Shown: positions 26,000-35,693, counted from the first letter of the stretch. The stretch: DNA of 64,000 bases from Vibrio aerogenes (GCF_024346755.1 NZ_AP024861.1:124001-188000), one strand, 5' to 3'. Notes: generated from the letters alone by a model not told the origin. Program-made: numbers and translations.

Positions 26000-26051
26000 T
26001 GTATTAACTTAAATATAAATATAACCTGTTGTTTTTTAATAAATGACAATG

Positions 26052-26068
26052 TTGGCACAACCATTGCT
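26052..26068 (+). promoter_or_regulatory. Sigma-54 promoter of hcp
   Basis: TTGGCACAACCATTGCT fits TGGCAC-N5-TTGC exactly, with GG and GC 10 bp apart. It leaves a 5' leader of about 55 bases before the hcp ATG. Confidence 0.92.
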
Positions 26069-26133
26069 CTATACAGGGCAAGTCAAGAGCACTTGTTGCT
26101 TAAACAAATAGTTAATAATTAAGGAATTTTAGA

Positions 26134-26652
26134 ATGCCAACTCCATGTTATATCGCGATTGAAGGCGAAACTCAGGGTTCAATTACTTCAGGTGCATGTA
26201 CTGCAGATTCTATCGGTGATGCATACGTTGAAGGTCATGAAGATGAAATGCTGGTTCAGCAATTCGATCACGTTGTGACTGTACCAACTGATCCTCAGTC
26301 TGGTCAGCCTGCGGGTCAACGTGTTCACAAACCATTCAAGTTCACAGTGAACCTGAACAAAGCAGTTCCTCTGCTTTATAACGCATTAACTTCTGGTGAA
26401 AAACTACCTTCAGTGACTCTGAAATGGTATCGTACTTCTATCGAAGGTAAGCAAGAAAACTTCTTCACGACAACACTGGAAAACGCAACAATCGTTGATA
26501 TCGATTGTGCGATGCCACACTGTCAAAACCCAGCTGATGCTGATTACACTCAGAACGTGACGGTTTCTCTGACTTACCGTAAAATCACCTGGGATCACAA
26601 CAACTGTGGTACTTCTGGTGCTGATGACTGGCGTAAGCCTATCGAAGCTTAA
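26134..26652 (+). CDS. hcp: Hcp, tube protein of the type VI secretion system
   Basis: 172 residues, no signal peptide. The start TPCYIAIEGETQGSIT and the later RVHKPFKFTVNLNKAVPLLYNALTSGEKL are typical Hcp. Hcp forms hexameric rings that stack into the T6SS inner tube and are secreted with VgrG and effectors. AAGGAATTTTAG precedes the ATG. No other T6SS gene is next to it, so it is an orphan hcp, as is common in Vibrio, where the main cluster lies elsewhere. Control by sigma-54 and a VasH-like activator is suggested by the upstream sites. Confidence 0.95.
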   Translation: MPTPCYIAIEGETQGSITSGACTADSIGDAYVEGHEDEMLVQQFDHVVTVPTDPQSGQPAGQRVHKPFKFTVNLNKAVPLLYNALTSGEKLPSVTLKWYRTSIEGKQENFFTTTLENATIVDIDCAMPHCQNPADADYTQNVTVSLTYRKITWDHNNCGTSGADDWRKPIEA

Positions 26653-26675
26653 TCAGCTTTCGGTTTCAGTTTTCA

Positions 26676-26703
26676 AAGCCCACTCTTTTGAGTGGGTTTT
26701 TTT
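26676..26703 (+). terminator. Rho-independent terminator of hcp
   Basis: AAGCCCACTC, TTTT loop, GAGTGGG and a run of seven T. Confidence 0.92.
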
Positions 26704-26847
26704 GTATTCTCTTTTTGTTTCATCTTTTTTTGCTGTTATTTATTTTTAGTCTGGTCCTCATTTGTGGATCGTCACTTTTGATGATTGTTTCATTTCTCAG
26801 GCAACTCCCGTTACACTTATCTCATCTTAAATTACTGATTCACACCT

Positions 26848-27306
26848 ATGGCTTATTGGTTATTTAAAACAGAACCGGAAACGTTTTCGATTGATACACT
26901 GCAAATACAGAAATGCTCCTGTTGGGAAGGGGTAAGAAATTATCAGGCCCGAAACATGATGCGTGATGAAATTCAGTTGGGTGATGAAGTGCTGATTTAT
27001 CATTCATCGTGTAAAAATATTGGTGTTGCCGGTATTGCGAAAGTCGTCAAAACTGCTTATCCGGATTATTTTGCCTTTGATCCTGAAAGTGATTATTACG
27101 ACCCGAAGTCAACACCGGATAATCCACGCTGGTACATGGTTGATATTGAATTTGTGCGAAAAACAGAGCGGATTATTCCGCTGGCTGTGATGAAGTCAAT
27201 CCCAGAGCTGGCTGATATGCCATTGGTAAAAAAGGGTAACCGGCTGTCTGTCATGCCGATCACCGGAGCGCAGTGGCAAACCATTCTTCAGCTGGAAAAA
27301 CTCTGA
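26848..27306 (+). CDS. EVE-domain protein
   Basis: 152 residues, one domain covering the chain. EVE signs: YWLFKTEPETFSIDTL at the start, WEGVRNYQARNMMRD near residue 27, GDEVLIYHSS near 45, and PRWYMVDIEF near 90. The domain belongs to the PUA-like fold group and is thought to read modified bases in DNA or RNA; eukaryotic THYN1 is the named relative. No restriction or modification genes are adjacent, so this looks like the housekeeping single-domain version. Confidence 0.93.
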   Translation: MAYWLFKTEPETFSIDTLQIQKCSCWEGVRNYQARNMMRDEIQLGDEVLIYHSSCKNIGVAGIAKVVKTAYPDYFAFDPESDYYDPKSTPDNPRWYMVDIEFVRKTERIIPLAVMKSIPELADMPLVKKGNRLSVMPITGAQWQTILQLEKL

Positions 27307-27354
27307 TAACACCGTCTTTGAGCGGAGACAGTGTTATCTGCTTTGATTCGTAGC

Positions 27355-28959
27355 TTACTGTGATATTGCAGCATTATCTTTGTTAAACAGTGAGATAAGT
27401 CCGTTCGCCAAGGTGACCCGCCAGCTAAAGTAGTCATGTCCGCTGGCTATCTGTTCAAAAACAACCGGATAGCCTTTCTCTTTTAGTACCTGATAAAGCG
27501 CCTGGTTTGTTTGCAAAATATTGGCAAACTCCGGTTTTGTTTCAAAAATACCTGCATTCATATAAACCTTAATGGGTCGTTTCGGTTGTTGACGCAGTTG
27601 TGCTGTCAGCCATTGAGGATGAGCCTTGTCCGGCCCCCACCAGAAAGATCCTGACTGACTCAGTACTTTACCGAATATATCCGGATAACGTGTGGCGACA
27701 TACATGGAGGCAAGTCCGCCAAAGCTTGAACCTGTCAGAATCGTATTTTTTCCTGAAGGATGAATGTGGTGGACTTTGTTCAGCCAGGGCATCAGCTCCC
27801 GAGCCATAAAGTCTGCAAATACTGGATTCGGCGGCAACTCTTTTGCCCGTAAACTGGGTAACGGTATATGGATAAATACAGCCCGGAGTGGCGGAATTTT
27901 GTGCGCTGCAATTAAGTTATCCAATATGATGGGAGCAGGCACTTTAGACAAGTAGTCATCGCCATCGAACAGAATCAGCAGTGGCGCATCTGCCGGGAGA
28001 GGCTGAGTGACGGCTGGTTCATATATTGTTATATCGCGATTATTTTTCAGCAGGTGACTGAACAATTGCTCTTTTTTAATGTGCCCCGCAGGCGAATCGC
28101 CGGGCCGGGTATATTGATCATCGGGTGCGTTTCCGTATGTGATCGTTGAAGCCTCACCGAAGCGGAGATCATCGCTGGCAAAATGAGGTGATGGATTGAG
28201 TGGATCAGCGCCGACGCTTGCCAAGACGGCCTGACGTTGCTCTGTCCAGTGTTTTCCTTCTATCTGCGGGACATCCGGGGCCAGACGGTAAGAAAAGCGG
28301 GTGCCATCCGGGATGGTATAAGTTTTATACCAGATATCACTGTTCTCAAGATGCGACATATAGGCATGACCGTCATAAGGTGCGCCGAGAATCCGGACAT
28401 TATTCGCTTTGCCGTGCCACAGAAAAGTGAGTCGTGCATTCCCGTCTGACTGTGGCTCAATGAGTGGCGTTCCACGCTGATGAATTGCTTCCCAGAATGT
28501 TTGTTCGGCATCAGGTTGAGCATCATGGATTTTTTTTACCGTACTTAAAAGCAGAGGACTGAGAACTCTTTCTTTTGGATTAACCATCTGGTTCTGTTTG
28601 AGGGGGAGGCCATATAAATGAACCTGAACAGAAATCTGCTCTGGCTCATCAGTCTGCATTTTCAGCCGGTAATCTCCGGTTTCATCAACCTTCCAGAATA
28701 GCTCACCCTCCCGTTGGCCGGGTTTGAGAAGTGACTTAATGATACGATCGCGTTGATCAAGAATACTGGCTTGAGAAAGGGGAGCCTCACTTTGTATATT
28801 GCCCCGGATATATTGCCCTTTTTGTAAAGACAGCGGGACGATCTGTTGTCGGGAGAACTGATACGTTTTCAGTAGTTCGGGTTGCTGCGATGAATGACTG
28901 CATGCGGTCAGGGCCAGCATTGTCGTCATGGTTACAGCGGAGAGAGTTCTTTTATTCAT
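27355..28959 (-). CDS. Lipoprotein enterochelin-esterase-like hydrolase (Fes/IroD family)
   Basis: 534 residues. The N-terminus is a lipoprotein signal with LALTAC, lipidated Cys 20, so the enzyme sits in the periplasm or on a membrane surface. The first half is the Fes N-terminal beta-sandwich region (FLWHGKANNVRILGAPYDG); the second is an alpha/beta-hydrolase of the esterase D type with the nucleophile in LTGSSFGGLAS and a late His in SGHDYFSWR. Such enzymes cut catecholate siderophore esters to free iron. The classical Fes is cytoplasmic; a lipid anchor points to periplasmic cleavage, as for IroE. Downstream of entA by 58 bp, probably one operon. Confidence 0.88.
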   Translation of the reverse strand: MNKRTLSAVTMTTMLALTACSHSSQQPELLKTYQFSRQQIVPLSLQKGQYIRGNIQSEAPLSQASILDQRDRIIKSLLKPGQREGELFWKVDETGDYRLKMQTDEPEQISVQVHLYGLPLKQNQMVNPKERVLSPLLLSTVKKIHDAQPDAEQTFWEAIHQRGTPLIEPQSDGNARLTFLWHGKANNVRILGAPYDGHAYMSHLENSDIWYKTYTIPDGTRFSYRLAPDVPQIEGKHWTEQRQAVLASVGADPLNPSPHFASDDLRFGEASTITYGNAPDDQYTRPGDSPAGHIKKEQLFSHLLKNNRDITIYEPAVTQPLPADAPLLILFDGDDYLSKVPAPIILDNLIAAHKIPPLRAVFIHIPLPSLRAKELPPNPVFADFMARELMPWLNKVHHIHPSGKNTILTGSSFGGLASMYVATRYPDIFGKVLSQSGSFWWGPDKAHPQWLTAQLRQQPKRPIKVYMNAGIFETKPEFANILQTNQALYQVLKEKGYPVVFEQIASGHDYFSWRVTLANGLISLFNKDNAAISQ

Positions 28960-29017
28960 ATGATTCAGTGATAATGAACTTCATTATCCAGCTCCGGTAA
29001 ATGATTCAGACAAGTTT

Positions 29018-29803
29018 TTATTGGTCTAGTGTTGCGCCGCCATCGACCCGCAAGTCATGGAGGGTAATGTGATTTGCAGCTTCTGAAAGCAGAAATAAGA
29101 CAGTCCCGGCAATATCATCAGGTTCGGCAATTTTACCAAGCGGTATACCCAGACGGAAATTTTCGGCATCACCGGCAATCACCTGGGATTCTCCATAATT
29201 CTCAGTCCAGAGCTGTTGCTGCATATGAGTGCGTGTTGAACCCGGACTGACTATATTACAGCGAATACCGAAAGGAGCGAGTTCCATTCCCATACATTTC
29301 ACCATCATATGCAGTGCCGATTTGGATGCCGCATAGGCACCAATACCAGCCCGTGGTGTATTGGCGGCATTAGAACCAATGATGACCATATTACCCTGTT
29401 GCCTTTCAGCCATTTTTTTCCCGGCAGCCTGCATTAAAGCAAGTGTGCCGAAAACATTGACGTCAAACATGTCCTGAATATCACTGACCGGCATCGTTCT
29501 GAGTGGATGAACGTGCAGTAAACCTGCACAGCTGACTAAATGGTGAATGGGACCATATTCAGCTTCCCAGCATGAGATATATTCATCTGTCGCCCTGTGA
29601 ACGGCTAAGTCCATTTCCCGGCAAATCAGTTGTCCGGGGTAATCATGATGAAGTTTTTTGGTTTTCTCCTGAAGGGCTGAAAGGCTGATATCAGTCGCGA
29701 TTACCCGTGCTTTACTCCGGAGTAGCTGTTTAAGAACCGCAAACCCAATGCCGCCACCCGCGCCGGTGAGAAGGATTGTACTGTGGCTGAAATCATAACT
29801 CAT
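29018..29803 (-). CDS. entA: 2,3-dihydro-2,3-dihydroxybenzoate dehydrogenase
   Basis: 261 residues, short-chain dehydrogenase fold. NAD site TGAGGGIG (13-20), catalytic Ser 144, Tyr 157 and Lys 161 (YAASK), and EntA-like GMELAPFGIRCNIVSPGSTRT. It oxidises 2,3-dihydro-2,3-DHB to 2,3-dihydroxybenzoate, the aryl cap of catechol siderophores. Its neighbour across a divergent promoter is entC-entE, which supplies the earlier and later steps, so the pathway context fixes the specificity among SDR proteins. Equivalent to vibA of vibriobactin producers. Confidence 0.92.
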   Translation of the reverse strand: MSYDFSHSTILLTGAGGGIGFAVLKQLLRSKARVIATDISLSALQEKTKKLHHDYPGQLICREMDLAVHRATDEYISCWEAEYGPIHHLVSCAGLLHVHPLRTMPVSDIQDMFDVNVFGTLALMQAAGKKMAERQQGNMVIIGSNAANTPRAGIGAYAASKSALHMMVKCMGMELAPFGIRCNIVSPGSTRTHMQQQLWTENYGESQVIAGDAENFRLGIPLGKIAEPDDIAGTVLFLLSEAANHITLHDLRVDGGATLDQ

Positions 29804-29905
29804 GGTTGTTTTCCATTGGTAATTGAATGGACCACATACTCGTTATCTGCGCAGCGTGGGGAAAAATTTACCTGCAACAGAGAATATGGGACTTGTTTAT
29901 TGAAT

Positions 29906-29932
29906 GAATATTAATGATAATTGTTCGTATTC
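29906..29932. promoter_or_regulatory. Fur box candidate between the divergent siderophore operons
   Basis: The inverted repeat GAATA...TATTC flanks TTAATGATAATTGTTCG, close to the GATAATGATAATCATTATC consensus of the ferric uptake regulator. The site lies 103 bp upstream of entA and 80 bp upstream of entC and could repress both under iron-rich conditions. Confidence 0.75.
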
Positions 29933-30011
29933 TCAAATAAAATGTGTCTGTTGTCTTTTTCATGAGACACAGATTGAAACAACGCAGGCAACTGGCAAAG
30001 AGGAATCTGTG

Positions 30012-31193
30012 ATGAAGCGTGAAGTGATTGGCTGTGACAGCATGGATGAAATGATAGCAAACCATTCGTTTAATAAGTGTCCGTTCTTTTTTTCTTCTCC
30101 CACCAATACGCTGCTGGGCTCGGGGATTGAGCAGTCACTTGAGCAGGTGATTCCCTTCCGGGAACTTGCTGGCACAGCACAACAGTTATTGAATCAGGCA
30201 AAAAAAAGTGAGATGGATAATCCGGTTCTTTTCGGGCTTGTTCCTTTTAGCGAGGGCAATCCAACCCGGTTTATTATCCCACAACATTTATACGCGTCAG
30301 GTACTCCACGGGCTTTACCCGGGAATGTCCCCGCCAAGTCAAAGGCGCTTCTGGTTTCATCCCCATCCGGCGAGAAGTATAAACAAGGTGTCATGGATGC
30401 TCTGGATCTTTTTTCCAGCACAGAGTTATCGAAAGTTGTGCTATCCAGAGCGATAGAAATTGAAGCGGAAAAAGAGATTGACCGGTCTTGTTTATTGAAA
30501 AACTTACTGAAGGTGAATCCACGGGGATATACATTTTCTGCCAGTTTGAATCAAGAGAGCAGCATGATTGGAGCCAGCCCTGAATTACTGGTTGCCAAAC
30601 GGGGAGCTCATTTAATCTCAAATCCACTGGCTGGTTCCCGGCCGCGCTCTGAAAATGAAGTCGAAAATGCACGGGAACGTCAGTATTTGCTCAACTGTAC
30701 CAAGGAGTTACACGAGCACCAATTGGTTGTTGAGGAAGTTGAACGGGTGCTCAGTCAGCACTGTCATAATTTGTATACGCCGATGGTGCCATCTGTCATC
30801 GAGACAAACTCGATGCTGCATTTGTCGACCTGCCTTGAAGGGCATGCCGTCAATCCTCAGATCAGTGTGTTACAGATCGCATCAGAATTGCACCCAACAC
30901 CCGCGGTATGTGGCTTTCCGCGTCAGTCTGCCTATCAAGCTATTTGTGATATTGAACAGTATGATCGGGGCTACTTTACCGGCATGGTTGGCTGGTGTGA
31001 TGCCCGTGGTAATGGAGAGTGGGTCGTCACGATTCGCTGCGCAGAAGTGAATAAGCGCCTGATGAAAGTTTATGCCGGAGCCGGCATTGTTACTCAGTCC
31101 CGTCCTGAGAGTGAACTCCATGAAACGGGGGCAAAAATGGGGACGATTCTTTCTGCTGCGGGAATTGAGCTCGAAGATATGCTGGTGGCCTGA
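30012..31193 (+). CDS. entC: Isochorismate synthase
   Basis: 393 residues from the ATG at 30012, which has a GAGGAATCTGTG leader; the open frame begins at 29904 but the extra N-terminus runs through the Fur box and is not credible. The chorismate-binding fold shows [53 protein letters not shown], and [12 protein letters not shown], as in EntC/MenF-type enzymes. It turns chorismate into isochorismate, the first committed step of DHB synthesis. One base separates its stop codon from the entE start codon. Confidence 0.94.
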   Translation: MKREVIGCDSMDEMIANHSFNKCPFFFSSPTNTLLGSGIEQSLEQVIPFRELAGTAQQLLNQAKKSEMDNPVLFGLVPFSEGNPTRFIIPQHLYASGTPRALPGNVPAKSKALLVSSPSGEKYKQGVMDALDLFSSTELSKVVLSRAIEIEAEKEIDRSCLLKNLLKVNPRGYTFSASLNQESSMIGASPELLVAKRGAHLISNPLAGSRPRSENEVENARERQYLLNCTKELHEHQLVVEEVERVLSQHCHNLYTPMVPSVIETNSMLHLSTCLEGHAVNPQISVLQIASELHPTPAVCGFPRQSAYQAICDIEQYDRGYFTGMVGWCDARGNGEWVVTIRCAEVNKRLMKVYAGAGIVTQSRPESELHETGAKMGTILSAAGIELEDMLVA

Positions 31194-31194
31194 G

Positions 31195-32826
31195 ATGACG
31201 ATAAAACATGATTTTACACCCTGGCCGGATGTGCTTGTAAAAAAGTATTGTGAAGCCGGTTGCTGGCAGTCACAGACGTTGGCGAATTACTTTGCAATGT
31301 CTGTGGAAAAGTATGGTGATAATACGGCAATAATCTGTGGAGATTCTTCTTTTTCTTACCGGGAAATGCAGGAGAAAATTACCAACACGGCACAAGGATT
31401 ATTGTCTTTAGGACTGAAGCCGGGTGATACCGTTATTTTGCAAATGGGTAACATCGCTGAATTCTATTTTTGCTTTTTTGCCTTGCTGCAAAATGGGATT
31501 CGTCCTGTGATGGCTTTATCTGCACATCGTTATCAGGAAATTACATATTTTTGCCAGCATACTGAGGCGAAAGCCTACCTGACAGACGGAAGTGAGACAG
31601 GATTTGATTATCAGAATTTAGGACTGAGTGTCGCGAAGTCATGCCCTTCACTGCAGTGGGTGATAGTGACAGAAAAAGTCCGTGTGAATGACCCCAGGTT
31701 TGTGACGCTGGATGAACTCAATGATGCTCAGACCGTTTCAGAGTCTGTTCAACTGTCTGAACCGGATGACGTGGCATTTTTTCAGTTGTCCGGTGGAACT
31801 ACCGGTACACCTAAACTGATCCCGAGAACACACCGCGATTATGCATATAGTGTTTTTGGCAGTATTGATATTTGCCGGATAGATGCTGATACCCGGTTTT
31901 TATGTATTTTGCCGGCTGCACATAATTATCCGATGAGTTCACCGGGCGCTCTGGGTGTCTTTTTTGCTGGCGGATGTGTGGTGCTGGGTGTGGATCCGTC
32001 ACCTGCGGCGGCGTTTGAGTTGATAGAGATGCACCGGGTTAATTTTGTGCCGCTTGTCCCGCCTTTAGCTTTACGTTGGATGGAGCATGCCGATATAACT
32101 GACCGTGATATTTCCAGTCTGGACGTTGTGCAGGTTGGGGGCGCAAAATTCAGTGCAACAGCGGCAAGCTTGTTACCTGAAAAATTGAATTGCAGGTTGC
32201 AACAAGTGTTCGGCATGGCTGAGGGCTTAGTGAATTACACCCGTTTGGATGATGCGCCTGAGCAGATATTTCAAACTCAGGGGCGTCCGATCTCAGATTA
32301 CGATCAGATCCGGATTGTTGATGAGTCCGGGCAGGATGTCCCGGAGGGAGAGGAAGGGCTGTTGTTGACCCAAGGCCCATATACGATCCGGGGGTATTTT
32401 CGTGCGCCGGAACATAATCAAAGATCGTTCACATCCGACGGTTTTTACCGGACTGGTGATATTGTGCGTCAGACGAAAGAGGGCAATCTGATTGTCACCG
32501 GGCGGGATAAAGATCAAATTAACCGGGGCGGCGAAAAGATAGCGGCGGAAGAGATTGAGAATTTGTTGCTGCGCCATCAGCAAATCCATGATGTTGCATT
32601 AATTGCCGTGCCTGATGATTATTTGGGTGAAAGGAGTTGCGCCGTGGTTGTGAAAAGGGGGGACGATGTGCTGCGACCGGTTGCGCTGAAAAAATTTCTT
32701 CATCAGCATGGTCTTGCTGATTATAAAATTCCTGACCAGATTCAGTTTATTGCCGAGTTACCCAAAACACCGGTTGGAAAAATAGACAAAAAATATCTTC
32801 GTGAAGTTTATTCAGTTGATAGTTAG
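31195..32826 (+). CDS. entE: 2,3-dihydroxybenzoate-AMP ligase
   Basis: 543 residues from the ATG at 31195. ANL adenylating enzyme: A3 loop LSGGTTGTPKLIPRTH, A5 GMAEGLVNYTRLDD, A7 YRTGDI, A8 TGRDKDQINRGGEKI, A10 lysine in PKTPVGKIDKKYL. The aryl-acid pocket region (AHNYPMSSPG...) fits EntE/DhbE/VibE. It activates DHB as AMP ester and loads it onto an aryl carrier protein, normally EntB. No entB or NRPS follows: after this gene come a repeat and the unrelated yigL, so the carrier and assembly genes must be elsewhere. Confidence 0.95.
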   Translation: MTIKHDFTPWPDVLVKKYCEAGCWQSQTLANYFAMSVEKYGDNTAIICGDSSFSYREMQEKITNTAQGLLSLGLKPGDTVILQMGNIAEFYFCFFALLQNGIRPVMALSAHRYQEITYFCQHTEAKAYLTDGSETGFDYQNLGLSVAKSCPSLQWVIVTEKVRVNDPRFVTLDELNDAQTVSESVQLSEPDDVAFFQLSGGTTGTPKLIPRTHRDYAYSVFGSIDICRIDADTRFLCILPAAHNYPMSSPGALGVFFAGGCVVLGVDPSPAAAFELIEMHRVNFVPLVPPLALRWMEHADITDRDISSLDVVQVGGAKFSATAASLLPEKLNCRLQQVFGMAEGLVNYTRLDDAPEQIFQTQGRPISDYDQIRIVDESGQDVPEGEEGLLLTQGPYTIRGYFRAPEHNQRSFTSDGFYRTGDIVRQTKEGNLIVTGRDKDQINRGGEKIAAEEIENLLLRHQQIHDVALIAVPDDYLGERSCAVVVKRGDDVLRPVALKKFLHQHGLADYKIPDQIQFIAELPKTPVGKIDKKYLREVYSVDS

Positions 32827-32827
32827 G

Positions 32828-32900
32828 CCAATCCGGAAAATTAACTGATTATCTGGATGGGTCTGGCGGAGCAAACATACAAGGGCAAGAATGCCCTTGT
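32828..32900. repeat. 73-bp dispersed intergenic repeat, copy B
   Basis: Second copy of the repeat at 24398-24470, directly after the entE stop codon. The CAAGGGCA...TGCCCTTG hairpin followed by TAT may act as a weak terminator here. Confidence 0.85.
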
Positions 32901-32963
32901 ATATTCTGATTTTCATTGGTTTTGGCCGGTGATTTCCGGATCATTGAAAACACCTGCGGGTGG

Positions 32964-33809
32964 TCATGACGCGATGCAATTTGCCGTCGCCAGCAGATGT
33001 TCTTCCAGATAACGCGCAACGGAGTCGTGCTCGTTACTGCCAATACGTTGGATGTGAGGAATAGTTGCCATCACAGTTTCATGGGCTGTTTCCATGACCA
33101 GACCTGTTCCTGCCATTGTCAGCATTTCAATGTCGTTCATACCATCACCGAAAGCAACACACTGAGCGAGTGATTTATCCAGAGAACGGGCAACAACATC
33201 AAGTGCATGACCTTTGGATATACCCGGCCCCATCACTTCCAGACACCATGGACTGGAAAAAGCGACGGTGACCTGACCGGCAAATTGCTGGTTCAGCTCT
33301 GTTTCATATCCTGTCAGAATCTCATGGTCTCTGTGCTTATGGGTAAAGAAGATCTTTGATACACCATCGAGTGGTGGGTTGTTGACATCAAACAACCGGT
33401 AAGTAAAACCGGACTCATTGTGAAAATCTTTGAGTCTTTGATCGGCATGGCTGATTAACCACTCATCATGACGGTAAAGATGGATAAAGATATTTTCATC
33501 ATGGCTGAGCTGCCGGATGATCGCCGGGATCAGGTTTTCCGGTACATTACGGCTAAACATGAGTTTATTTTCAGGATCGTGGATACGTGCACCATTGGAT
33601 GTGATCATATAAGCCGGAATTCCGGCCATTTCACGAATACCGTCAACATCAACATGATGACGTCCGGTTGCAAATACAAAGGTGAACCCGCTTTGATGCA
33701 GGGTTTTCAGTGTATTTTTTGTATACAGACTCAATTTGTGATCAGGGGCCAGAAGCGTGCCGTCAAGATCAGAGGCAACAATGTGAATATCTTTGTTGAT
33801 TGATGTCAT
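32964..33809 (-). CDS. yigL: HAD-superfamily IIB (Cof-type) sugar-phosphate/pyridoxal-phosphate phosphatase, YigL-like
   Basis: 281 residues. Motif I DLDGTLLAP with Asp 14 as nucleophile, motif II FATGRHHVD, motif III/IV in SKGHALDVVA and FGDGMNDIEML. YigL of E. coli acts on pyridoxal phosphate and sugar phosphates. The next gene upstream is pldB and after that rhtB, the same order as in E. coli (rhtB-pldB-yigL), which supports the specific name. The gap to pldB is 126 bp. The C-terminus carries an extended tail (LEEHLLATANCIAS). Confidence 0.9.
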   Translation of the reverse strand: MTSINKDIHIVASDLDGTLLAPDHKLSLYTKNTLKTLHQSGFTFVFATGRHHVDVDGIREMAGIPAYMITSNGARIHDPENKLMFSRNVPENLIPAIIRQLSHDENIFIHLYRHDEWLISHADQRLKDFHNESGFTYRLFDVNNPPLDGVSKIFFTHKHRDHEILTGYETELNQQFAGQVTVAFSSPWCLEVMGPGISKGHALDVVARSLDKSLAQCVAFGDGMNDIEMLTMAGTGLVMETAHETVMATIPHIQRIGSNEHDSVARYLEEHLLATANCIAS

Positions 33810-33935
33810 AACATCCTCAATGGTGAGTGATTGGGGGATACACCAGTTTGACCTGAATTAAATCACGGCTTAAGGGACTGAGTATTTTGTAAGATATTTT
33901 ACGCAAACATAAAGGGGAAAAAGAGGGTAAATGTA

Positions 33936-34991
33936 TTATTGTTCATTTCCTCTTTTGCTCAGGGGCACGCTCTGGGCATCATTTGATTCAGAATCAACTG
34001 TCAGTTTTTCCTGGATGCTGGTTTCAAAGAACTGAATAATTTCGTTGAGAGCCTGGTTGCGATACTGATCTGATTCAAAAAGTAATTCGTGTCTGGCTCC
34101 GGGAATGACAGTGAATTTACTTTCCGGGTTTGTCCGTAAGAGTTTATGGAAAAACTTATTCTGAGAGAAGTTATTCACCAATGTATCTTTGCCGGCCTGA
34201 AGAATCAGGGTTGGTAAATTGATTTTGTGTATTTGCTGGTGGCATTGTTCAAGGGCAATCAATGTTTGCCATATCCATTGACTGCTGGGGCCGCCAATTT
34301 GTATTTCCGGGTTTTGTTCATAGAGATTCCGGAACCACTGATAACGAACCCGGCTGTGAGTCAGCGGATTATTTTCGAAGGGTTTATTCTCATAGTCTGC
34401 ATATCCGGGAGCGTATCCGGAGCGGCGGGCGAGATATCTGACCAGCGGACGAATCACCGGCCTCAGATGTAAAGGAATATTTAATCCAATCATCGGTGCT
34501 GACATCGCTATCGCATGAAATTGATGGTGAGGACACGTCTGAATATATCTTGCTGCGATCGCACAACCCATAGAATGGGCTAATAAGAAACGAAATTGAT
34601 ATTCCAGATGTGAAAATTGTTCCAGAACATATGAGATATCAAGGATATAATCCTGATAGGTGCTGACATAACCAATCTGTCTGTTATCAATGAGACGATC
34701 GGATAGCCCCTGACCGCGATGATCAAGGGAGTAAACATCGTAACCCTGATGATAAAGATCGAAGAATATTTCCTGATACTTCAGGGCAGATTCTCCGCGG
34801 CCATTGAGTACAAAGACCATTTTTTTATGTTTGGGGTGAGTAATGCGACACCAGTAAATCTGTTTATTGTCGAATGCTGTAATTTTTCCTTCTTCCCGTT
34901 TTTGCCATAAGGTTAGAATGTCATTATTGATAGCTTGCTCAAAGAGCGACTCTTGAGTATAAGAAGAAGGTGGCATCGCATGTCGGTTCAT
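33936..34991 (-). CDS. pldB: Lysophospholipase L2
   Basis: 351 residues, alpha/beta-hydrolase. YSLDHRGQGLSDR and the nucleophile elbow AHSMGCAIA (Ser within HSMG), then LPTLILQAGKDTLVNN with the Asp, and GARHELLFESD with the His, complete the triad. PldB removes the acyl chain from lysophospholipids at the inner membrane. No signal peptide. The ribosome site before the ATG at 34991 is poor; a second in-frame ATG at 34976 is possible. Divergent from rhtB, and upstream of yigL. Confidence 0.92.
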   Translation of the reverse strand: MNRHAMPPSSYTQESLFEQAINNDILTLWQKREEGKITAFDNKQIYWCRITHPKHKKMVFVLNGRGESALKYQEIFFDLYHQGYDVYSLDHRGQGLSDRLIDNRQIGYVSTYQDYILDISYVLEQFSHLEYQFRFLLAHSMGCAIAARYIQTCPHHQFHAIAMSAPMIGLNIPLHLRPVIRPLVRYLARRSGYAPGYADYENKPFENNPLTHSRVRYQWFRNLYEQNPEIQIGGPSSQWIWQTLIALEQCHQQIHKINLPTLILQAGKDTLVNNFSQNKFFHKLLRTNPESKFTVIPGARHELLFESDQYRNQALNEIIQFFETSIQEKLTVDSESNDAQSVPLSKRGNEQ

Positions 34992-35065
34992 TTTTATTAC
35001 AACTCAGTGGCAGTGATAGTTGGCGCCGGACCTGACCAGCGTATTTTAATATAGAGGAATTATCA

Positions 35066-35683
35066 ATGGATCTACACGTTTGGGTGGCTTATATTGCAAC
35101 CGCAGTGATTTTTAGCCTATCTCCGGGATCCGGAGCTGTAAATTCTATCAGTAATGGTTTGACTCATGGCATGAAGAAATCATTGATTTCTATCCTGGGA
35201 CTTCAGCTTGGACTGACATTTCATATCATCTTTGTTGGTGCCGGGATTGGCGCTCTTGTCGCCGAGTCAGCTATCGCATTTTCTGTGATTAAGTGGGTTG
35301 GTGTTGCCTATCTGATATGGCTTGGAATTCAGAAATGGCGCGATACATCTCATGTTATTGTGACTCATCCGGAAAGTGCGTATCCATCTTCAGTGATGTT
35401 GTATAAATCATTACTGGTGAATTTGACAAACCCGAAATCAATCGTTTTTCTTGTGGCATTATTTCCTCAGTTTATTGATCCGCAAGCCCCCCATTTACCC
35501 CAACTGATTATCCTTGGGGTGACAACCGTGACGATTGATACCCTGGTCATGATTTTTTATACCGCAATGGCTGCAAGAATGGGGAAATGGGTGAGATCGG
35601 ATAAAGCAATGCGCCGGTTAAATAAACTATTTGGTTCAGCTTTTTTAGGATGTGGTGCATTGCTGGCAGTCGCGAAAGCGTAG
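35066..35683 (+). CDS. rhtB: Homoserine / homoserine-lactone efflux protein RhtB
   Basis: 205 residues, six membrane segments, LysE/RhtB family: VAYIATAVIFSLSPGSGAVN at the N-terminus, LGIQKWRD, and LLVNLTNPKSIVFLVALFPQF in the middle. RhtB exports homoserine and its lactone. The neighbours pldB and yigL agree with this subfamily, since the three genes sit together in E. coli. TAGAGGAATTATCA precedes the ATG. The following EAL-HDOD gene starts 10 bp after the stop, so the two may share a transcript. Confidence 0.92.
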   Translation: MDLHVWVAYIATAVIFSLSPGSGAVNSISNGLTHGMKKSLISILGLQLGLTFHIIFVGAGIGALVAESAIAFSVIKWVGVAYLIWLGIQKWRDTSHVIVTHPESAYPSSVMLYKSLLVNLTNPKSIVFLVALFPQFIDPQAPHLPQLIILGVTTVTIDTLVMIFYTAMAARMGKWVRSDKAMRRLNKLFGSAFLGCGALLAVAKA

Positions 35684-35693
35684 GGTTTGATCG

